Source: Minisyncoccota bacterium (GTDB taxonomy: Bacteria; Patescibacteriota; Minisyncoccia; Phycocordibacterales; UBA9973). Taken from it: 42,685 bases of DNA. The DNA lies in the NCBI GenBank assembly GCA_017991395.1, contig JAGOQQ010000003.1, positions 66,400 through 109,084 on the forward strand. Reading direction: 5' to 3'. The notes beneath the pieces are model-generated. The model was not told the DNA's origin, did not search any database, and saw only the letters and a list, made by a program, of their open reading frames with translations. Numbering within the stretch: the stretch's first letter is position 1; each line of letters starts with the position of its first letter. The position numbers and the translations under genes were made by a program. This document shows, piece after piece, positions 8,600 through 16,167 of the stretch.

Positions 8600-8861
8600 A
8601 TTTGCTAAAGACATGCAGTAGTGCGACCTCTTACAAAAAATTTTTAATAAATATTTTTTGTAATTATTTTTTATTACTGCATTACATAATTTATTATCGT
8701 ACAAAAAAAAATTTGTTACAATAGATTTTTAAAAATAATTGTGGATAACTTTTTTATTTTTTAAAAAAAATATTTTTGAAAATTAAAATAAAATTTATAA
8801 TTTTATTTTAATTTGTATTATTTATTATTTTTTTATAATTAATATTTGTTTATATTATAAA
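8600..8861. other. Extremely AT-rich intergenic stretch with one DnaA-box match
   Basis: About 260 nt composed almost only of A and T runs, without a supported gene. It contains TGTGGATAA at 8740-8748, a perfect match to the consensus DnaA box (TTATCCACA on the other strand). Only one perfect box is visible and no dnaA or dnaN gene is in the window, so an origin is possible but weakly supported. Part of it may simply be the region between convergent effects of two terminators. Confidence 0.35.
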
Positions 8862-8992
8862 AAATAAAACCACCGACTATGTAGTCAGTGGTTTTATTTT
8901 TATCTGCATGTGAAGCCAGCGGGTGCATAACTCCAACATACATACCTATGTGAGCGCAGTCGCTGGCTACAAATGTAGACAACTTTCTGCAC
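8862..8992 (-). ncRNA. Small RNA 1, own promoter and terminator
   Basis: An independent ~130-nt transcript is predicted on the minus strand, starting near 8992 and ending at the hairpin ATAAAACCAC/GTGGTTTTAT with a T tract (8862-8903). Within it GCCAGCG pairs with CGCTGGC. Above that stem, GCUC pairs with GAGU and leaves an ~18-nt apical loop containing GGUAUGUAUGUUG. That loop is perfectly complementary over 13 nt to a linker in small RNA 2 (12222-12234). I see no motifs of SRP RNA, tmRNA or a reliable 6S RNA signature. It lies just after the stop codon of the 1006-residue protein gene; a long 3' UTR origin is an alternative, but the promoter is strong. Confidence 0.6.
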
Positions 8993-8998
8993 ACGGTA

Positions 8999-9027
8999 AG
9001 TATATATAATTATCATCACAAAATCAA
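8999..9027 (-). promoter_or_regulatory. Promoter of small RNA 1
   Basis: TTGATT (9022-9027), a 17-nt spacer and TATACT (8999-9004) on the minus strand, followed by the structured ~130-nt segment and a terminator. Confidence 0.65.
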
Positions 9028-9075
9028 CACATTTTCACTCTAAGATACATTTTAGCATTACATTGTAAAGCTATT

Positions 9076-12000
9076 TTATTGTATGAAGTCTTTGTGCACA
9101 TACCCAGTTTTTCCATCATCAAACAATACTTTTACCCACACTGACTTTGCATCACTTTCAACAACTGTCCCTGCTGCACCCTTTCGGACTTTGTATAAGA
9201 TACTTCCATTAGGAGTTTTTCTGATGTTCAAAATACTTGCAGTAGTTTTGATTTTATTTGACGAGACAGGTGTATCAGCGGTTGAGGTGTCACCTTCTAG
9301 GTATACATTTGAAACCCATCCATTTTCTGATTCTGACAATTTCACATTTGCCCATTCAACATTATTCACAATTTTCTTCTCGACAATTTCCACCTGTTGA
9401 CTCTTGTTGAGAATTTTTAATATTTTTCCACCAGGAATCTGTCTAAGTCTTAATCCAAGCACTTTTACTCGCGCAGTATTTTTCTTCGTAACATTATCGA
9501 CAGGATTTTGTATAGGCAAAGTATTGATTGGTGCTTGTATCACCCGTGTGGTTGAGGTCGCAACACTTCCAGACCGGCTTGATGAAGGAACAGAAGTGAC
9601 TATTGTTGATTCAAAGACACTCACTGCAGTATTCAATGTTGTAATTGCGGTGTTGACCACTGATTGGGCTTGGGTATTTGTAATCGCTGAAGCCACATTG
9701 ATTGCAGACAGAAGAGTTGCTTTTGCGCCAACAGCGTATTGACCAAGTGATGTGCCTTCGACAGCTCCATCATAGAGTGCTTGTGCGGTTGCAATTGCCG
9801 AGGTCAAACTTGTAAGATCAGAATTTACGGTGACTGCATGTGTGCCCGTCGTCGTTCCGCCAGGACCCGTGCATTCGATTGAGTACGTAGTTGAAGAAGT
9901 TGGTGAAATACTTTGCACGCCACTTGAACTTGTACTCACTGTCCAGTTTGCACTACAGGTAGTGGTATTTGTGGCGCTCCAGTTTAAATTTGTTGATTCA
10001 CCTTCGAGAAGCGTCGAATCATCAGCGGTAAATGTAATTACTGGTGCGGGATCAATCTCTGTCATAGAAAACGCACTCAGAATTGCTTTACCGTCAGCAG
10101 TATCAAACTGGGTGACGTGAATATCAATCAAACCTCCTGCCGTAGGAGCAATATCTTCAAGTACGACGAAGTCGTGTGTGTTTTGAAATGCTTGAAGTGT
10201 GGCACTGTCAGTTGTGAGTCCTACAGCTTGGTATGTAGCCTTCGTCTTGGAATCATATCTATCATCTCTTCCAAGCGTCGATCCCATCATTTTGAAATTA
10301 TATACTTTTGCAGTATTGAGACCTGAAAGTCGAAACGTTCCTGTCCCACCATTCGTCGTGAGCAATACACCTTGCTTAATGTAAGTATCTGGATACACAC
10401 CAGTGTTGTTGTTGGTGATTGAACCTTTGCTGTTAGTTGAACCATCAAATTTTGAATTAAAGTTTGATTGAACTTTCCATGTGATCGAACTTGATGTGCT
10501 AGTCGTGTCAACCAATGTAATCGCTGCATCAGCAGAAGAAATCTTACTATGCTTGTTCCAAAGCCCTCCAATACTAGAACTCGTACCGTTGGCATTTTGA
10601 CCGACAGCTACTTGAAAAGTGCGATCGGGTGTTGGAATCGCATCAATTCTATTTTGAAATGCCGTCTTTGTCGCACCTGCGTCGAGAAAATCCACCCATG
10701 TTTGTGCCGTTGACACATCACCTGAAAGCAGTGTTTGTTCTGCTGCTTCAACTTTATCTTCGACTTTCGAATTCAAATCTGTAAGATAATATTCTCCCAT
10801 TTCAAGGTTTATCAAACCAGTTGATGTATTTTCTGTTGTGTACGTAAAATCACCACTTCCATATGAAATTGATGAAATCACCGCATCAGCATCAACTTCG
10901 AGTGAGAGTGAACGTCTTCGGATGTCGGTTGGAACATCGGTGACATCAAGGGTAATTGTGAGTGTTGTGCCATTTTGAGAAGTACTCACATCTGTTCCTT
11001 TAACTGTTTCAAGGTATTGAAAAACTTCTTCTTGTCCCGCAACCCACACAGCGTCAGTTCCGCCCGCACCATACGTGTCGTACGTGTAGTCAATGAGCTC
11101 TTTCCATTTTGGCCAATACATATTTGCACCACTCATCGATCCTGCTGTTCCACATGTTGTTGTACCGCACCATACTCGGTGTGTAAAAATATGTCCCCAT
11201 TTATTGACTCCACCTGTACTTGAACTTGCAAGCAAATCAATAAGCGTTGCATATGAAGACACATTTGTTGCGTCAGGTGTAGAACTCGGACTATTCACCA
11301 AATTTCTATACATAAAATAATCCGTCAATCCATCTGGGTCTGAAATTAGATCATTGACATCAACGGGAGCACTTCCGGTCGGAATAGTGTACGGTCCTCC
11401 TGTAAAATTAAACACTGTTGCCTGACTTAAAATAGCTTTGATGTAGGGAATCGCAAGTGCATCATCTATATAGTTTTGCTCGCCCGACGGAAGTGTCAAC
11501 ATTGTCGTATCATAAGTGATTCCGATTTTATCTTTTACGACGTCGTTTAGATTTGTGATTTCATATTCATAATCTATTGTACTCGAGCCGTGTGGTGCAG
11601 GATAATTTATAACTGTATTCGAAGGACTTGGTGTCGCTATTCCCTGCCATCCTTGATTCAACAAATCCCATCCACCATCATAGGCTTTTCTCATTTCTCC
11701 ATACGAAAAACTTGATGTCGTATCGTAGTGAGTATCAACAAAAGATGTGTTAACCAAATTCAATGCAAAACTCCCATTGAATGCAACGAGATTTCCTGCA
11801 CCGTCAGTCGAATACCTTCCTGGATAGGTCGCAAGATCAGCATCCGCTGTTCCGCCATTGAAATACTTGAAGGCATTTCGATATCCTTCGATATATCCAT
11901 CATCAAATGTCCAACTATAGGCAAAATCTTTTCCATACTTAAGGGGCAACTTTGTTACCGTATACGTGGTTGGTGCAGTTGCAAAATTGACAGTGATTGT

Positions 12001-12096
12001 CTTTATGGTTTCTGATGCTCTTGCGTTGGTATACAGCGTAGCAAAAGAAAATAGTGCTAAGAAAGTTATTTGTAAAAATGTGGGCTTGTGGTGCAT
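9076..12096 (-). CDS. Exported multidomain protein with FDDG motif, FIVAR-like and two SH3 domains
   Basis: 1006 residues with a signal peptide (about 1-28, ending near ARASE). Residues 63-68 (TFDDGY) resemble motif 1 of NodB-type polysaccharide deacetylases, and the following ~350 residues could be a divergent version of that fold; I cannot place the later catalytic motifs with confidence. A beta-rich segment and an Ig-like segment (ITFTADDSTLLEGESTNLNW) follow, then an Ala/Thr-rich helical FIVAR-like repeat around 760-835. Two bacterial SH3 domains end the protein, at about 875-934 (LRLRQIPGGKILKIL, WANVKL, GWVSNVYLE) and 949-1006 (LNIRKTPNGSILYKV, GYVHKDFI). A cell-wall or glycan role is inferred from the SH3/FIVAR ends. 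The gene is bracketed by two small-RNA genes. Confidence 0.85.
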   Translation of the reverse strand: MHHKPTFLQITFLALFSFATLYTNARASETIKTITVNFATAPTTYTVTKLPLKYGKDFAYSWTFDDGYIEGYRNAFKYFNGGTADADLATYPGRYSTDGAGNLVAFNGSFALNLVNTSFVDTHYDTTSSFSYGEMRKAYDGGWDLLNQGWQGIATPSPSNTVINYPAPHGSSTIDYEYEITNLNDVVKDKIGITYDTTMLTLPSGEQNYIDDALAIPYIKAILSQATVFNFTGGPYTIPTGSAPVDVNDLISDPDGLTDYFMYRNLVNSPSSTPDATNVSSYATLIDLLASSSTGGVNKWGHIFTHRVWCGTTTCGTAGSMSGANMYWPKWKELIDYTYDTYGAGGTDAVWVAGQEEVFQYLETVKGTDVSTSQNGTTLTITLDVTDVPTDIRRRSLSLEVDADAVISSISYGSGDFTYTTENTSTGLINLEMGEYYLTDLNSKVEDKVEAAEQTLLSGDVSTAQTWVDFLDAGATKTAFQNRIDAIPTPDRTFQVAVGQNANGTSSSIGGLWNKHSKISSADAAITLVDTTSTSSSITWKVQSNFNSKFDGSTNSKGSITNNNTGVYPDTYIKQGVLLTTNGGTGTFRLSGLNTAKVYNFKMMGSTLGRDDRYDSKTKATYQAVGLTTDSATLQAFQNTHDFVVLEDIAPTAGGLIDIHVTQFDTADGKAILSAFSMTEIDPAPVITFTADDSTLLEGESTNLNWSATNTTTCSANWTVSTSSSGVQSISPTSSTTYSIECTGPGGTTTGTHAVTVNSDLTSLTSAIATAQALYDGAVEGTSLGQYAVGAKATLLSAINVASAITNTQAQSVVNTAITTLNTAVSVFESTIVTSVPSSSRSGSVATSTTRVIQAPINTLPIQNPVDNVTKKNTARVKVLGLRLRQIPGGKILKILNKSQQVEIVEKKIVNNVEWANVKLSESENGWVSNVYLEGDTSTADTPVSSNKIKTTASILNIRKTPNGSILYKVRKGAAGTVVESDAKSVWVKVLFDDGKTGYVHKDFIQ

Positions 12097-12124
12097 GATT
12101 TATTAAAAATACTTCATTAAAATA

Positions 12125-12150
12125 AAAATAAAACAACTGCGAAGTTGTAA
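12125..12150 (-). promoter_or_regulatory. Short hairpin plus T tract in the leader region of the 1006-aa gene
   Basis: ACAACT-tcgc-AGTTGT is followed on the minus strand by a T-rich run, just before the ATG at 12096. An extended -10 like TGC-TACAAT lies ~25 nt upstream of the hairpin. It could be an attenuator or the terminator of a very short transcript; the stem is only 6 bp. Confidence 0.35.
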
Positions 12151-12182
12151 TTTATATATTGTGACTCTGATATTGTAGCACA

Positions 12183-12266
12183 AAAAAACAAAACACCCCG
12201 GCCGAAGCCGAGGTGTGTTGCGGTATGTATGTTGTTTCTAATAGACAAGCTACGCGAAACACTCAC
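12183..12266 (-). ncRNA. Small RNA 2 (or attenuated leader), with promoter and UUCG-loop terminator
   Basis: An ~84-nt transcript is predicted on the minus strand. It has a 6-bp hairpin UGUUUC/GAAACA, then a single-stranded linker with CAACAUACAUACC, then a terminator stem ACACCUCGGC-UUCG-GCCGGGGUGU with a long U tract (12183-12219). The linker is perfectly complementary over 13 nt to the apical loop of small RNA 1. Because the 1006-residue gene begins 87 nt downstream, it could also be a transcription-attenuating leader of that gene. Confidence 0.6.
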
Positions 12267-12272
12267 GAAAAG

Positions 12273-12301
12273 AGTATAGCAGAGTCGAGTCTATTTGTCA
12301 A
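12273..12301 (-). promoter_or_regulatory. Promoter of small RNA 2
   Basis: TTGACA (12296-12301), 17-nt spacer and extended -10 TGC-TATACT (hexamer 12273-12278) on the minus strand; this is among the best promoter matches in the window. Confidence 0.75.
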
Positions 12302-12372
12302 GCTTTTATATTTATCTGCAAAAATATCGATTAATATTTTTTATATATTTGTAAAAATTCTTATACTTATTC

Positions 12373-13761
12373 TTATACTACTTTTGGATTTTCACATCGC
12401 TGATCTTTTGGATCAAATACTGTTGGTTCGAGTTCATCTCCGCGAAGAATATGAGCAATTCGTTCCCCTCCATACAGTGATGGAAGGATTCCCACACCAT
12501 TGCACCCAAGATTGTATAAAAGTGTTGGATTACAAGGCTCTCTTCCGACAATTCGCAGATAATTTTGTGTAAATCCCATCAATCCGTGCCATTTGAATTC
12601 ATAATTTATTTTCTCAGGACTATCACTATAGGTGTGTCGAACAAATTCGTCGATATTCTTGTGAGCCTCTTCAGGATATAAGTCTTTTGATGAATACGCA
12701 CTCGCGTCTTCAAGCCATGCACCCGGACCACCAACAGAAATCAAATTCACCGCACGATCATCACGTGGTTCATAGGGTCGACGCGTCAGATAAAAATACG
12801 AATCTTTTGATTCCATTTTTGAATCTGGATCATTGATATACGTAAGTGCGGTCGGAGATTTTCCATTTTCATCTGTATACCCTGCCATATATCCTACGTA
12901 TCCACGAACTCGATGATGAAATTTCAAGTCGATATCTGCACCTTCTTTGTTGGTGAGGGTAATATTTTCAAATCCATTTGTACAAAGCACGACACTTTCA
13001 ACATCCACCACACCTTGAGGAATCGATAGCGTTGCTTTGCCCGCATATAATTCAATTTCAAGTACTGGTGTATGCTCTGACACCACGAATCTGTCTGTGT
13101 ATTCACGAAGCAAATACCCCACAAGCTCTTCGGTAAAAAGTGCACTATTCATACAACCGGCTTTTTCTTGCCCAAGTGCAATATACTTTTCATCCTTTGA
13201 TTCAAGAAGTGACAAAATATTTTCTTTTGTTGTTCTCTTCCATAGTCCAACATATTCATCAAACTCAGGAGAAAGTTCTACGCCATCTTCAATCAAGACC
13301 GGCCACACCGGCAGTCCACCACTTGCTTTTATATCATTGTCTTTCAAAAGTCGAAGGATTTGATCCACGTGTGTGAGTCCAACTGATTTGATAAACGAAC
13401 TCATCGGTGTTTGAAGTGCGGTGTCTAAAAGAATTTCATCAAGTATTGTCCAACCACGTTCGAGTGCTTGCTGAGCTTGTATTGCATGATCTTTTCCATA
13501 CTCACGTGCAATATCATGAAGTGGACGTTCAAAATATCCTGCAACCTGACCAGCATTGTGACCTGTCGCTCCATGTGCAATCTCACGTTGTTCGAGAAGT
13601 GCGATTTTTTTGTCTGTGTACTTTAATAAAAAATATGCAGTTGTAACTCCAGCAATTCCACCACCGACGATTGCGACATCGGTCGAATCTATCGCATCCT
13701 TTGTAATTACGGGACGTGTTCTGTTGAGTTGTGTTAACCAAGGTGATTTATTTTCAAACAT
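12373..13761 (-). CDS. FAD-dependent oxidoreductase (DAO family)
   Basis: 462 residues. A dinucleotide-binding motif (DVAIVGGGIAGVTTAYFLL, about residues 30-48) opens the protein, followed by the ATGHNAGQV segment typical of the DAO superfamily (glycine/D-amino-acid oxidases, GlpD-like and YurR/PuuB-like enzymes). The C-terminal NLGCNGVGILPSLYGGERIAH segment fits the second FAD-contact region. The substrate cannot be told. I start at the ATG at 13761 because an extended -10 (TGG-TATACT) lies 7 nt upstream; an upstream extension of 50 codons would run through that promoter and the rnpB terminator. No Shine-Dalgarno motif is present. It sits directly after rnpB on the same strand. Confidence 0.9.
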   Translation of the reverse strand: MFENKSPWLTQLNRTRPVITKDAIDSTDVAIVGGGIAGVTTAYFLLKYTDKKIALLEQREIAHGATGHNAGQVAGYFERPLHDIAREYGKDHAIQAQQALERGWTILDEILLDTALQTPMSSFIKSVGLTHVDQILRLLKDNDIKASGGLPVWPVLIEDGVELSPEFDEYVGLWKRTTKENILSLLESKDEKYIALGQEKAGCMNSALFTEELVGYLLREYTDRFVVSEHTPVLEIELYAGKATLSIPQGVVDVESVVLCTNGFENITLTNKEGADIDLKFHHRVRGYVGYMAGYTDENGKSPTALTYINDPDSKMESKDSYFYLTRRPYEPRDDRAVNLISVGGPGAWLEDASAYSSKDLYPEEAHKNIDEFVRHTYSDSPEKINYEFKWHGLMGFTQNYLRIVGREPCNPTLLYNLGCNGVGILPSLYGGERIAHILRGDELEPTVFDPKDQRCENPKVV

Positions 13762-13768
13762 ATATTGT

Positions 13769-13774
13769 AGTATA
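13769..13774 (-). promoter_or_regulatory. Extended -10 promoter, leaderless, of the FAD oxidoreductase gene
   Basis: TGG-TATACT ends 7 nt before the ATG at 13761. It lies immediately after the rnpB terminator hairpin. Confidence 0.65.
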
Positions 13775-13783
13775 CCAAAAAAG

Positions 13784-13812
13784 AAAAAACACTGCTTTCG
13801 CAGTGTTTTTTC
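13784..13812 (-). terminator. Terminator of rnpB
   Basis: AAAAAACACTG pairs with CAGTGTTTTTT around CTTTCG/CGAAAG, about 10 nt beyond the P1 helix of RNase P RNA. Confidence 0.8.
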
Positions 13813-13926
13813 ATCTGTGGTGTTGTATCTATAAGCCGAATTCTGTATCTTTATTCCGAAGAATAAAAACGATAACCATTTATCTAGGATGTATGTTGCC
13901 ATACACCTCAAGCGATTCTCCCGAAC

Positions 13927-14080
13927 AGCTTATAGGAAACAGGTTATAAGTGATAGTAATTTGTAAGCGACTAGCTACTAGCATCTAGCTTTTACCCCTC
14001 CGCCCTTCGGGCACCTCCCCTCACAGGGGAGGCTTAAATTCCGAATTCACTATCCACTATAACCTATTCCCTAACCACTG
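13927..14080 (-). repeat. Palindromic element inserted in rnpB, copy 2 (154 nt)
   Basis: In RNA sense it follows GGG and begins CAGTG..TAGGGAATAGG and ends CCTGTTTCCTATAAGCTG; TAGGGAATAGGTTATAGTGG pairs with the matching end sequence as a terminal inverted repeat of about 24 bp. The interior contains a GCCTCCCCT/AGGGGAGG hairpin, GCCCGAAGGGC, and a CTAG-rich run (GCTAGTAGCTAGTCGC). It is about 93% identical to copy 1 by eye. Confidence 0.85.
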
Positions 14081-14240
14081 CCCAAGCACGATCTTGCACA
14101 CGAGTAAGGATTTAGCCGTTTCAATTTTATGTTGCCATAAAACTATTCCATGAAGGAATTCCTTTCCTTTCGGATTGGACGTCTCTGCTCGCACCTCTAT
14201 CCTTGCGGACGACGGGTATTACCCGCTACTTTTTCAACAC

Positions 14241-14401
14241 AGCTTATAGGAAATAGGTTATAAGTGATAGTAATTTGTGAGCGACTAGCTACTAGCATTT
14301 AGCTTTTAGATTTTACCCCTCCGCCCTTCGGGCACCTCCCCTCATAGGGGAGGCTTGAATTGCGAATTCACTATCCGCTATAACCTATTCCCTATTCACT
14401 G
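14241..14401 (-). repeat. Palindromic element inserted in rnpB, copy 1 (161 nt)
   Basis: The same element as at 13927-14080, with a 7-nt insertion (TCTAAAA in RNA sense) and a handful of substitutions. Its ends also read CAG...CTG, and the terminal inverted repeats are better matched than in the other copy. There is no coding capacity, so it is MITE-like in form. Confidence 0.85.
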
Positions 14402-14477
14402 TTATTGAATGTGTTCGGACTTTCCTCACTTTACATTATTGCTAATGAAAAGCGCAGTTACCCAATACAACTTTTTT

Positions 14478-14483
14478 ATTATA
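14478..14483 (-). promoter_or_regulatory. -10 box of rnpB
   Basis: TATAAT on the minus strand, 6 nt before the predicted 5' end of the P1 helix at 14471. The -35 region (TTTTAT or TTTATT) is weak and overlaps the T tract of the upstream gene's terminator. Confidence 0.6.
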
Positions 14484-14503
14484 CCACATTATTGGCAGAA
14501 ATA

Positions 14504-14530
14504 AAAGGCCCACAAAAAACGTGGGCCTTT
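14504..14530 (-). terminator. Terminator after the T9SS-like surface protein gene
   Basis: AAAGGCCCAC pairs with GTGGGCCTTT around a 7-nt A-rich loop, followed on the minus strand by TATTTC. It lies 17 nt past the stop at 14548. Confidence 0.75.
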
Positions 14531-14547
14531 GGGCACTATCTTAAATT

Positions 14548-16071
14548 CTACTTCACAAAAAACTGCATACTTCGTGTACCAATATTTGCAATATACACAC
14601 CTGACACAAGATCAACATTATACGATCCATTCGATTGAATATCACTCGAATGCAAACATCTACCTTGTAGATCATACACACTCAATGTTTCGTTTCCGAA
14701 ACCACTGAAATGAATTGCTGAATTTTCTCCATCAAAAAATATTTTTGTAGAGTTTTTTTCATTTTCATCAACAGAAGTCGTCCCTGGCATTGTGAGTGTG
14801 CACATATCATCCATCTGACCGAGCTGGTTAAATATATATGCTTTGACTACATATGTAGTGCTTGGCATAAGTCCGCTCATTATCATCATGGTGTATGTTC
14901 CTCCAAGCGCTGATGGTAGTCCCGAATAAATTTGAGAAAATGCAATCGCATTGTTCAAATCATTTGGAAGAAACGCAAGCAGATACATGGAATTATTTCC
15001 GTATCCACCAGTACTGTAGAGAATGTCTACCATTCCTGTTTGTCCGACACTATAACAATTTGTTATAGATATTTCATACAAACCCGAAGCGGTCGAAAAT
15101 CCAGTCGACCCGTACACCGTAGTCCATGCTGGATTGCTCGAAATAATCTGAACATTCACGGTCACACTGTCGAGCGGACCACATACAGTTACAAGAAAAT
15201 TCAAACTTGAAGTTCCTGCACTATATGCCTGCGGTGGAAGAGAATACGTTTGTCCACCACACACAATCTGTACAAACACCACACCGCCGATTGAATCAGC
15301 AGAGAGTGTCACTGTGACAACTCCACCTTGATCGGTAATGTTTGAAACACTTATCGTATCGAAGGACGGAGGATTTGCCAGCAATGCCGGTGTCGTCACC
15401 ACAGCATGTAGTGACGTATCGAGGAACAATGGAAACATTTGATTGAATCCAATTGCGCGATACCACCGCGTGGTAGCTGGAGATTGAAACACGGTAAGTG
15501 TATCATTCCCAAGATCGTTTGTTCCCACGACTTGATGTGTCGTCAGAAAATTCCATTGTCCACCACTGGTTGAATCCTGCCATGTCATAAACACAGTTCC
15601 ACCGCCATTTCGATTAAATGGGACGGTGAGTAATGCAGAATACGAAGTGGTATTTGAAACAACAATTGTCGGTCCAACATCCAGAGGACTCGGCGGACTC
15701 GAAAGTGTCGAGTCAACAATGACAATCGAATCAATCAAGGTTCCTTGTATAAACACAGTATTAATCGTGTATACAGAACCTGCCATGAGTCCTCCCATTC
15801 CCACCGTATCAATCACGGCACCCGAAATACTTATTGGTGAGGAGACACTTGGTGGCGTAATGCCATTGTAGAAAGTAGTTTGCGCAATCGCACTAGTACC
15901 GGCACCGAAATGCCGAACTATTGCGAGAGAATCATACCCGCGATGAATCACCGTCACGCTATCAAGTGAGAGTGTTTCGAGATTCTTCAGCGGGACAAAC
16001 AGACTTTGCCCGAAGACTGCCGTGTGTAGACACACTACGGCAAAGAGAATTAGAGTTTTTTTCATTTTCAA
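14548..16071 (-). CDS. Exported Fn3-like protein with T9SS type A-like C-terminal sorting domain
   Basis: 507 residues. A signal peptide (MKMKKTLILFAVVCLHTAVFGQ region in two parts) ends in FGQ, a cleavage context common in Bacteroidota. The body is a string of beta-rich, Fn3-like segments. The last ~80 residues (ETLSVYDLQGRCLHSS, GSYNVDLVSGVYIANIG, SMQFFVK) match the pattern of the type A sorting domain recognised by the type IX secretion system of Bacteroidota. No T9SS component is in the window, and T9SS needs an outer membrane, which this lineage is thought to lack. Unlike most neighbours, it has a leader of about 15 nt downstream of a TTGACA/TAAAAT promoter. Horizontal acquisition is a plausible inference. 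Confidence 0.8.
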   Translation of the reverse strand: MKMKKTLILFAVVCLHTAVFGQSLFVPLKNLETLSLDSVTVIHRGYDSLAIVRHFGAGTSAIAQTTFYNGITPPSVSSPISISGAVIDTVGMGGLMAGSVYTINTVFIQGTLIDSIVIVDSTLSSPPSPLDVGPTIVVSNTTSYSALLTVPFNRNGGGTVFMTWQDSTSGGQWNFLTTHQVVGTNDLGNDTLTVFQSPATTRWYRAIGFNQMFPLFLDTSLHAVVTTPALLANPPSFDTISVSNITDQGGVVTVTLSADSIGGVVFVQIVCGGQTYSLPPQAYSAGTSSLNFLVTVCGPLDSVTVNVQIISSNPAWTTVYGSTGFSTASGLYEISITNCYSVGQTGMVDILYSTGGYGNNSMYLLAFLPNDLNNAIAFSQIYSGLPSALGGTYTMMIMSGLMPSTTYVVKAYIFNQLGQMDDMCTLTMPGTTSVDENEKNSTKIFFDGENSAIHFSGFGNETLSVYDLQGRCLHSSDIQSNGSYNVDLVSGVYIANIGTRSMQFFVK

Positions 16072-16093
16072 GGTTATATATTGGTTTAGGCAT

Positions 16094-16121
16094 ATTTTAC
16101 ATGATTTAATGTAATTGTCAA
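16094..16121 (-). promoter_or_regulatory. Promoter of the T9SS-like gene (with leader)
   Basis: TTGACA (16116-16121), 16-nt spacer and TAAAAT (16094-16099) on the minus strand; 22 nt separate the -10 hexamer from the ATG at 16071. Confidence 0.65.
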
Positions 16122-16138
16122 TGCATCTATTGACAATT
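16113..16138. promoter_or_regulatory. Perfect palindrome joining two divergent -35 boxes
   Basis: AATTGTCAAT and ATTGACAATT are exact reverse complements separated by GCATCT. Each arm contains the TTGACA -35 hexamer of one of the two divergent surface-protein genes, so a regulator bound here would cover both promoters. It may also be just two good -35 boxes in mirror arrangement. Confidence 0.65.
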
Positions 16139-16158
16139 TAGTATAAATATGATACTAT
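16130..16158 (+). promoter_or_regulatory. Promoter of the 616-aa surface protein gene, leaderless
   Basis: TTGACA (16130-16135), exactly 17 nt, TACTAT (16153-16158), then 9 nt to the ATG at 16168. The transcript leader would be about 2 nt. Confidence 0.75.
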
Positions 16159-16167
16159 CTGTGAGTT

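Larger units (their letters stand above)
13820..14471 (-). ncRNA. rnpB: RNase P RNA with two inserted repeat elements
   Basis: The catalytic RNA of RNase P, which matures tRNA 5' ends. The sequence shows GAGGAAAGTCCG (CR-I) near the 5' end, GCAGAGACGTCC, GCTTGAGG...CCTAGATAAATGG, and ACAGAATTCGGCTTAT (CR-V) near the 3' end. The P1 helix closes as GTTGTAT/ATACAAC. The gene spans about 652 nt, but two nearly identical inserts account for 315 nt, leaving a normal core of about 337 nt. Insert 1 is at the position expected for the P8 arm and insert 2 at the P16/P17 arm; both are self-complementary, so the core fold can survive. The promoter -10 TATAAT is at 14478-14483. Confidence 0.95.

Noticed and set aside
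8492-8704. 70-codon frame overlapping the Lys/Ala-rich mini-gene
   Set aside because: It is on the same strand in another frame, has no family resemblance, and its C-terminal part is only the frame-shifted AAG/GCA repeat.
8862-8992. Small RNA 1 as SRP RNA, tmRNA or 6S RNA
   Set aside because: The conserved SRP tip, the tmRNA tRNA-like ends and reading frame, and a convincing 6S central bubble could not be found, so it is left unnamed.
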